A DNA stretch of 64,000 nt from CAKSHC01 sp045595395 (lineage in GTDB: Bacteria > Bacillota > Clostridia > Oscillospirales > UMGS1783). Shown in pieces: positions 59,588 to 64,000 of this stretch. The first letter of the stretch is position 1. Each line of letters starts with the position of its first letter. Under the pieces are notes generated by a model. The model searched no databases. It saw nothing but the letters and a program-made list of their open reading frames with translations, and had not been told where the DNA came from. Where the stretch lies: NCBI GenBank assembly GCA_045595395.1, contig JAZOAH010000028.1, forward strand, positions 124,001 through 188,000, given 5' to 3'. A program made the translations under genes and the position numbers.

Positions 59588-60100
59588 ATGGCGCAACAGT
59601 ATATTCACGGCATAGCACAGGAGTTGGTCGAACGATTCGGCACTCGCGACCCCTTTGCCATTGCCGAAGGCTTAGGCGCACATGTGAAGTTGGTGGACAA
59701 CTTTGTCAATCTCAAGGGCATGTACCGTGTCATTTTAGGTGAGCGATACATCTTTTTAAGCAGCCATTTAGACGAGCAGACCCAGCGCATCGTCTGCGCA
59801 CATGAGTTGGGACACGATCAGCTGCATCGGACATTGGCTACCGATAACATCATACGGGAGTTTATGTTGTATGATATGAAGTCCCGTCCCGAATATGAAG
59901 CCAATCTCTTTGCCGCCGCCTTGCTGCTGGACGATCGAAGTGTCAGCGAGTGTGCTGCTGACGGCTGTGATGTTGTCCAAACGGCCATGCGGCTGGAAAC
60001 CGACATCAATCTGGTGCTGATCAAAATGGCGCAGATGAATGAACGTGGCTATCATTTTAATCCACCGGAGCGCTCGGACACAGCCTTTTTGAAGCATTGA
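59588..60100 (+). CDS. ImmA/IrrE-family metallopeptidase
   Basis: The 170-aa product starts at ATG 59588 after AAGGGA. The zinc-protease helix HELGH is near residue 77-81, and a downstream Glu occurs in EYEANLFAAALLL, the usual third ligand region. Members cleave XRE repressors after a stress signal, as in ICEBs1 ImmA or Deinococcus IrrE. Paired with the repressor and the dinB operators, it probably releases dinB on damage. There is no signal peptide; it acts in the cytoplasm. Confidence 0.88.
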   Translation: MAQQYIHGIAQELVERFGTRDPFAIAEGLGAHVKLVDNFVNLKGMYRVILGERYIFLSSHLDEQTQRIVCAHELGHDQLHRTLATDNIIREFMLYDMKSRPEYEANLFAAALLLDDRSVSECAADGCDVVQTAMRLETDINLVLIKMAQMNERGYHFNPPERSDTAFLKH

Positions 60101-60117
60101 ACGAGAATATTTACATG

Positions 60118-60155
60118 TAAAAAAGCGGACACCGCTATGCGGTATCCGCTTTTTT
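60118..60155. terminator. Bidirectional terminator between ImmA gene and tRNA-Arg
   Basis: Arms of about 16 bases (AAAAGCGGA-type, one mismatch) enclose a short loop, with T runs of five or six on both strands. It can end the repressor-protease transcript and the tRNA transcript. Confidence 0.85.
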
Positions 60156-60231
60156 GGCGCGCTGTAAGGGATTCGAACCCCTGACCTACTGGTCCGTAGC
60201 CAGTCACTCTATCCAGCTGAGCTAACAGCGC
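60155..60231 (-). tRNA. tRNA-Arg (anticodon ACG)
   Basis: The full cloverleaf is visible: acceptor GCGCTGT/ACAGCGC, D arm GCTC/GAGT region, anticodon stem ACTGG/CCAGT with loop CTACGGA, a T arm with TTCGAAT, and an encoded CCA. The ACG anticodon reads CGN arginine codons after A-to-I editing. Confidence 0.95.
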
Positions 60232-60249
60232 AATTTTTCGTGCTCAAAC

Positions 60250-60278
60250 ATAATAGCACAGAAAAACTATAAAATCAA
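60250..60278 (-). promoter_or_regulatory. Promoter of tRNA-Arg
   Basis: TTGATT (60273-60278) and TATTAT (60250-60255) are separated by 17 bases on the minus strand. Confidence 0.6.
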
Positions 60279-60324
60279 TAGGTTTTTGAAAAAAATTTAT
60301 TTTTTAACGACTTTATGTTAGCAC

Positions 60325-60353
60325 TTGACAAATGTGCTGACTTTCTATACAAT
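60325..60353 (+). promoter_or_regulatory. Promoter of the T-box ABC operon
   Basis: TTGACA (60325-60330) and TACAAT (60348-60353) have a 17-base spacer. AGCAC and GTGCT flank the -35 box as a short inverted repeat that might be an additional operator. Confidence 0.72.
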
Positions 60354-60360
60354 AGTAAAA

Positions 60361-60622
60361 AAGCGTTTGAACGCAAACCAGTACCCTTTTCTTCGCGTGA
60401 GAGAGAGCTGTCGGACGGTGCAAGACAGTGGCGTGGAGTTTGGCGAATTCCTTGCGTAAGCTGTGGGCTGAAGGCAATGGCTGTGTAGGCTTTACCGGGT
60501 GCGACCGTTATATGGCAGGGGTGTTTTCATGCACCCGATGAGGCTCATGATTGAGTAAAGCAGAGTGGTACCACGGTGAATAACTGTCCCTGTATCTTCG
60601 GATCCAGGGCTTTTATATTTTT
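60361..60622 (+). promoter_or_regulatory. T-box riboswitch leader
   Basis: The T-box core GAGTGGTACCACGG lies at 60563-60576, followed by a terminator hairpin. Upstream, a stem I can be drawn: CGCAA/TTGCG at the base, an AGTA strand opposite GAATTCC in the specifier loop, CTTCGCG/CGTGGAG above it, and a CTGTC/GACAG distal stem. T-boxes sense uncharged tRNA and then allow transcription. The specifier codon reads as TTC (Phe) or, shifted by one, TCC (Ser); I cannot settle it by hand. No other gene lies in this 545-base gap apart from tRNA-Arg. Confidence 0.92.
60588..60622 (+). terminator. T-box-controlled terminator
   Basis: CCCTG/CAGGG arms closed by an ATC-TTCG-GAT inner stem are followed by CTTTTATATTTTT. 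It should form when the matching tRNA is charged. Confidence 0.85.
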
Positions 60623-60645
60623 GACAAAAAAGTGAGGAAACCGTT

Positions 60646-61644
60646 ATGAAAAAAGCATTATCCCTGATCCTGGCACTGGCCCTGTGCATCGGCCTGTGCG
60701 TCGGCTGCGGCAGCAACTCGGATGCTCCCGCCATTCAGATCAATCCCGACAAAGAAAACTATGTTGTCGGCATCTGCCAGCTAGTCAGCCATGAATCCCT
60801 TGATCAGGCTACGCTCGGCTTTAAGGATGCCTTGACCGAGGCGTTGGCCGCCGAAGGCCGCACCGTTGAGTTCAAAGAACAGAACGGTCAAGGCGATTCC
60901 AACACCTGCACCACCATCGTCAACTCCTTTGTGGCCGATAAGGTCGACCTGATCATGGGCAATGCCACTGCTGCTCTCCAGGCCGCCTACAACGCCACCG
61001 AGACCATCCCTGTGCTGGGCACCTCCATCACCGAGTACGGCGTAGCGCTCGAGATCAAAAACTTTAACGGACTTGTCGGCAGTAATGTGTCCGGCACCTC
61101 CGATCTGGCTCCGCTGAATGAGCAGGCGCAGATGATGATCGACGTGCTGAAGTTGGAAGCCGGCGCTACCGTCGGTATCCTCTACTGCTCGGCCGAGGCC
61201 AACTCCAAGTATCAGTATGATGCCGTCAAGGCCTACCTCGAGGACAGACGCATGACCGTCAATGAATACAAATTCTCCGAATCCACCGAGCTGCAGAGCA
61301 TCACGACCAAGGCCGCCGGCGAGTGCGATGCCATTTATATCCCTACCGACAACACCGTCGCTTCCAACGACGAGATCGTACGTAACGTCTGCGGCCCGGC
61401 CAATGTTCCTGTCTTCACCGGCTATGAGAGCGACATCTGCTTTGCCACGCTGGCCATCAGTTACTACAACATCGGCGCTGAAACCGGCAAGATGGCAGCC
61501 GAGATCCTGCTGGGCAAGTCGGACATCACCAAGATGGAGATCCGCTACGATGCCGCTCCCGTCAAGAAATACAACGCTGACATCTGTGCCGAGTTGGGCA
61601 TCGATACCACTGCGCTGGATGCTGACGGCTTTGTCGCCCGCTAA
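60646..61644 (+). CDS. ABC importer substrate-binding lipoprotein (TrpX/COG2984 type)
   Basis: The 332-aa protein has a lipoprotein signal (CVGC lipobox near residue 21) and a periplasmic-binding-like type 1 fold: VGICQLVSHESLDQA, then LIMGNATAALQAA, SEANSKYQYDA and IPTDNTVASN. Homologues act with a COG4120 permease and COG1101 ATPase as predicted importers of aromatic amino acids, often under T-box control. GAGG precedes the ATG. Specificity depends on the T-box codon, which is unresolved. Confidence 0.9.
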   Translation: MKKALSLILALALCIGLCVGCGSNSDAPAIQINPDKENYVVGICQLVSHESLDQATLGFKDALTEALAAEGRTVEFKEQNGQGDSNTCTTIVNSFVADKVDLIMGNATAALQAAYNATETIPVLGTSITEYGVALEIKNFNGLVGSNVSGTSDLAPLNEQAQMMIDVLKLEAGATVGILYCSAEANSKYQYDAVKAYLEDRRMTVNEYKFSESTELQSITTKAAGECDAIYIPTDNTVASNDEIVRNVCGPANVPVFTGYESDICFATLAISYYNIGAETGKMAAEILLGKSDITKMEIRYDAAPVKKYNADICAELGIDTTALDADGFVAR

Positions 61645-61658
61645 TCCGGAGGAACTAC

Positions 61659-62573
61659 ATGGGATTTCTTAACGCCTTACCCGGCGCCGTCGCCCAGGGC
61701 CTCATCTGGGGCATCATGGCCATCGGCCTATACATATCCTATAAAATTCTGGATATCGCCGATCTGACCGTCGACGGCTCGATCTGCACCGGTGCTTGCG
61801 TCTGCGCCATCTTGCTCACCAACGGTGTCAGCCCTTGGCTGTGCTTGATCGCCGCCTTTTTGGCCGGTGCGCTGGCCGGTGCATTCACCGGCATCTGCCA
61901 CACCGTGATGGGCATCCCGGCCATTCTGTCGGGTATTTTGACCCAGCTGATCTTATGGTCGCTCAACCTCAAGGTTTTGGGGCAGTCCAACCTGTCCATC
62001 TCCTCTCGCAGTCACAAGGTTTTGCTGACTTCGCTCAACAACCCAACCGCCATCCTCATCGGCGCACTCTTTTGCGCCGGCATCATCCTGCTGCTCTTCC
62101 TCTTTTTCTATACCGAGATCGGGCTTTCGGTCAAGTCGACCGGCGACAATGCCGACATGAGCGAGGCGCAGGGCATCAACGTAAAGTTTAATAAGGTGCT
62201 GGGCTTGGCCATCTCCAACGGCATTGTGGCGCTGGCCGGTGCATTGCTTGCCCAGTATCAGGGCTTTGCCGACATCAACATGGGCCGTGGTGCCATCGTC
62301 ATTGGCCTGGCCGCCATCATCATAGGCCTGTCCATCTCAATGAAGATCAAGCCCAACTTTGTCGTCAGCCTCATCGGCGTGGTGGGCGGCAGCATTGCCT
62401 ATTACCTGGTCTACTCCTTTGTCATTTGGCTGGGGCTGGACACCGACCTGCTCAAGATGCTCTCGGCCGTTGTGGTCACCATCTTCCTGGCTCTTCCCTA
62501 TCTGAAAAAGGAATATTTCACCAAGGCCAAGCCGCCTGAGGATCTGAACAACGGAGGGAACGGCCATGCTTAA
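61659..62573 (+). CDS. ABC importer permease (COG4120 type)
   Basis: The 304-aa protein has about eight to nine hydrophobic helices. The N-terminal ISYKILDIADLTVDGSICTGA and the loop SVKSTGDNADMSEAQGIN are landmarks of branched-chain-like permeases of this group. It is the membrane subunit of the importer and overlaps the ATPase gene by eight bases. Confidence 0.9.
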   Translation: MGFLNALPGAVAQGLIWGIMAIGLYISYKILDIADLTVDGSICTGACVCAILLTNGVSPWLCLIAAFLAGALAGAFTGICHTVMGIPAILSGILTQLILWSLNLKVLGQSNLSISSRSHKVLLTSLNNPTAILIGALFCAGIILLLFLFFYTEIGLSVKSTGDNADMSEAQGINVKFNKVLGLAISNGIVALAGALLAQYQGFADINMGRGAIVIGLAAIIIGLSISMKIKPNFVVSLIGVVGGSIAYYLVYSFVIWLGLDTDLLKMLSAVVVTIFLALPYLKKEYFTKAKPPEDLNNGGNGHA

Positions 62574-63363
62574 GATCACCCATCTTTACAAGACCTTTAA
62601 CCCCAATACCGTCAACGAAAAGCGGGCGTTGGCCAACCTCAATCTCCACCTTAAGGAGGGCGACTTTGTCACCGTCATCGGCGGCAACGGTGCCGGCAAG
62701 AGCACCATGCTCAACGCCATTTCGGGCGTGTGGAAGCCGGATTACGGCACCATTGAGATCGACGGGGTGGATGTGACCGGCATGCCGGCTTATAAGCGGG
62801 CCGCTCTGCTGTGCCGTGTCTTCCAGGATCCCATGAAGGGCACGGCGCCTGACATGGAGATCGCCGAAAATCTGGCCATTGCCGCCCGCCGTGGTACCCG
62901 CCGTCGGCTGGTTTGGGGCTGCACCCGTAAAAACCGCGAAGAGTACAAGACGCTACTGGCCCAGTTGGATCTGGGGCTGGAGGAGCGCCTGTCCACCAAG
63001 GTCGGGCTGCTTTCGGGCGGTCAACGCCAAGCGGTGACGCTGCTGATGGCCACGCTGAAAAATCCCAAGCTGCTGTTGCTGGACGAACACACGGCGGCGC
63101 TGGATCCCAAGACGGCGGCCAAGGTCCTGGAGATCACCGACAAACTGGTTACCGAAAATCGGCTGACCACCCTGATGATCACCCACAACATGCACGACGC
63201 CATCGCCTACGGCAACCGACTGATCATGATGCATGAGGGGCAGATCGTGGTGGATATCGAGGGCGAGGCCAAAAAGGCGCTCACCATCGACCAGTTGCTG
63301 GCCCTGTTTGAGCAAAGCAGCGGCAGTAAATTTACCAGCGACAAAGAATTGTTATCCAAATAA
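62566..63363 (+). CDS. ABC importer ATP-binding protein (COG1101 type)
   Basis: The 265-aa ATPase has Walker A GGNGAGKST near residue 39-47, signature LSGGQRQA and Walker B LLLLDEHTAALD. It powers the importer formed with the two preceding products. A strong terminator follows the stop. Confidence 0.93.
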   Translation: MLKITHLYKTFNPNTVNEKRALANLNLHLKEGDFVTVIGGNGAGKSTMLNAISGVWKPDYGTIEIDGVDVTGMPAYKRAALLCRVFQDPMKGTAPDMEIAENLAIAARRGTRRRLVWGCTRKNREEYKTLLAQLDLGLEERLSTKVGLLSGGQRQAVTLLMATLKNPKLLLLDEHTAALDPKTAAKVLEITDKLVTENRLTTLMITHNMHDAIAYGNRLIMMHEGQIVVDIEGEAKKALTIDQLLALFEQSSGSKFTSDKELLSK

Positions 63364-63367
63364 GGCA

Positions 63368-63400
63368 AGAGAGCCATCTCACGATGGCTCTCTTTTTTTT
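63368..63400 (+). terminator. Terminator after the ABC importer operon
   Basis: Eleven-base perfect arms (63368-63378 and 63383-63393) with a TCAC loop are followed by eight T. The T run overlaps the bofA stop codon. Confidence 0.92.
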
Positions 63401-63638
63401 AGAACAAGCGAAGCAACAGCAATAAGGCCAGGCCAGGCAGGCCGAGAATGGTGCATAGGCCGACCGACACCACCGTGTAGCCCAGTTCGATGCCTAACAG
63501 ATTCACGCCGACCAATCCTAACAGGCCGGCAAGTATCGACAGCAGTACATGCCGTTTTTTGATCAGCAGCCACACCAAAAGACACAGCAGCAGGATGCCG
63601 CCGATCACCAGTCCGATATAGAGTAAAATATCCGTCAT
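63399..63638 (-). CDS. bofA: Pro-sigma-K processing inhibitor BofA-like protein
   Basis: The product is about 79 aa, starting at MTDILLY (GGTGAT upstream); ATGs at 63644 and 63656 are in frame and possible. Two to three hydrophobic helices end in GLPGLALLLLLRLF, close to the BofA family's C-terminal pattern. In Bacillus, BofA holds the intramembrane protease SpoIVFB inactive in the mother-cell membrane until late sporulation. The gene indicates a sporulation ancestry. Confidence 0.82.
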   Translation of the reverse strand: MTDILLYIGLVIGGILLLCLLVWLLIKKRHVLLSILAGLLGLVGVNLLGIELGYTVVSVGLCTILGLPGLALLLLLRLF

Positions 63639-63693
63639 TTTCATCACCCGTTGCATTGTATGTTTGTCCGGCACATATTATGAAAAGGAGGTG

Positions 63694-64000
63694 ATGAAAT
63701 TGTTTATTAAGACATTCCGGCTGCGGCGGCGGGCGGCTTTTTTGGTGGCGGCGGTGTTGGCCGCAGGGGTTGGGCTATTGGGGGCACAACTGCTTACCGA
63801 TGCGCCGACCGTGACCATATCGACGGCAGCGGTGACCGATAATGCCGGGCGCATCGCCTTTTTGGGTGGTTTCGGCTGGCAGGTCGAGGAAGAGCCGAGC
63901 GAGATCTTGGAGATCGTCATTCCTGCCGAGTTTGATACGGTTTATGAGCAATACAACCAATTACAAAAGCAGCAGGGCTATGACCTGTCACGTTGGCGGG
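63694..64000 (+). CDS. DUF4830 protein, N-terminal part (cut by right window edge)
   Basis: The visible chain has a short basic stretch and one membrane helix (residues about 15-35), then DNAGRIAFLGGFGWQV, a VIPAEFDTVYEQYNQLQKQQGYDL segment read in parts, and the window ends. This matches DUF4830, an uncharacterised extracellular or membrane-bound domain in Clostridia. An ATG (63694) and an in-frame TTG (63700) are both possible starts. The TTG has the better spacing from AAGGAGG. Confidence 0.8.
   Translation, partial: MKLFIKTFRLRRRAAFLVAAVLAAGVGLLGAQLLTDAPTVTISTAAVTDNAGRIAFLGGFGWQVEEEPSEILEIVIPAEFDTVYEQYNQLQKQQGYDLSRWR

Overview
The window reads as one contiguous stretch of core chromosome from a Gram-positive, endospore-lineage Clostridia bacterium, most likely a gut Oscillospiraceae/Ruminococcaceae type. 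The evidence is the gene content: AAGGAGG ribosome sites, an L7Ae-like protein in the rpoC-rpsL gap, class III fructose bisphosphatase, the meso-DAP dehydrogenase lysine route, HisZ with short HisG, T-box and lysine riboswitches, DUF4364, DUF4830 and BofA. No rRNA, phage, transposase or CRISPR array was seen. Most genes lie on the minus strand.

Layout, left to right. 1-10 kb: fusA (cut by the left edge), rpsG, rpsL, an L7Ae-like protein, rpoC and rpoB, all minus. There is a consensus promoter before rpoB and a second one overlapping the rpoC stop codon. 10-15.3 kb: a GlpP-led cluster with an MgtC-like membrane protein, two FAD oxidoreductases, a DUF1667 protein and a HAD phosphatase, which points to glycerol-3-phosphate metabolism. 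15.3-20.8 kb: an accessory cluster of two Ser/Gln/Gly-rich lipoproteins, an HPr-kinase-like protein, a PqqD-like protein, an S24/S26-like peptidase, an ABC exporter and an NTP_transf_5 protein. The kinase, PqqD, exporter and nucleotidyltransferase set recalls tailoring genes of Bacillales lasso-peptide clusters, but the cyclase and B2 protease are absent. I regard this as the best candidate for a little-described modification system. 20.8-34.8 kb: tRNA-Gln and a division/cell-wall (dcw) cluster, mraZ to ftsZ, preceded by tandem MraZ-box-like repeats.

34.9-39.8 kb: galE (minus), and SGNH hydrolase, cysK and fbp (plus). 39.8-43.9 kb: lysine operon dapA-dapB-ddh-lysA behind a lysine riboswitch. 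44-51.5 kb: a complete compact histidine operon led by a YerC/TrpR-type regulator, with a perfect palindrome in its promoter spacer. 51.5-53.7 kb: trmO, ilvE and mgsA. 53.8-55.5 kb: a secreted lipoprotein that resembles GT80 sialyltransferases. 55.6-57.8 kb: an amidase-like protein, DUF4364 and a P-loop ATPase.

57.8-60.1 kb: dinB (DNA polymerase IV) is divergent from an XRE repressor and an ImmA/IrrE-type metalloprotease. Three near-identical operators sit on the two facing promoters, which suggests a LexA-independent damage-response switch. 60.2-63.4 kb: tRNA-Arg and a T-box-controlled ABC importer of the TrpX type. 63.4-64 kb: bofA and the start of a DUF4830 protein. All calls come from reading sequence and recalled family knowledge; no database search was run.
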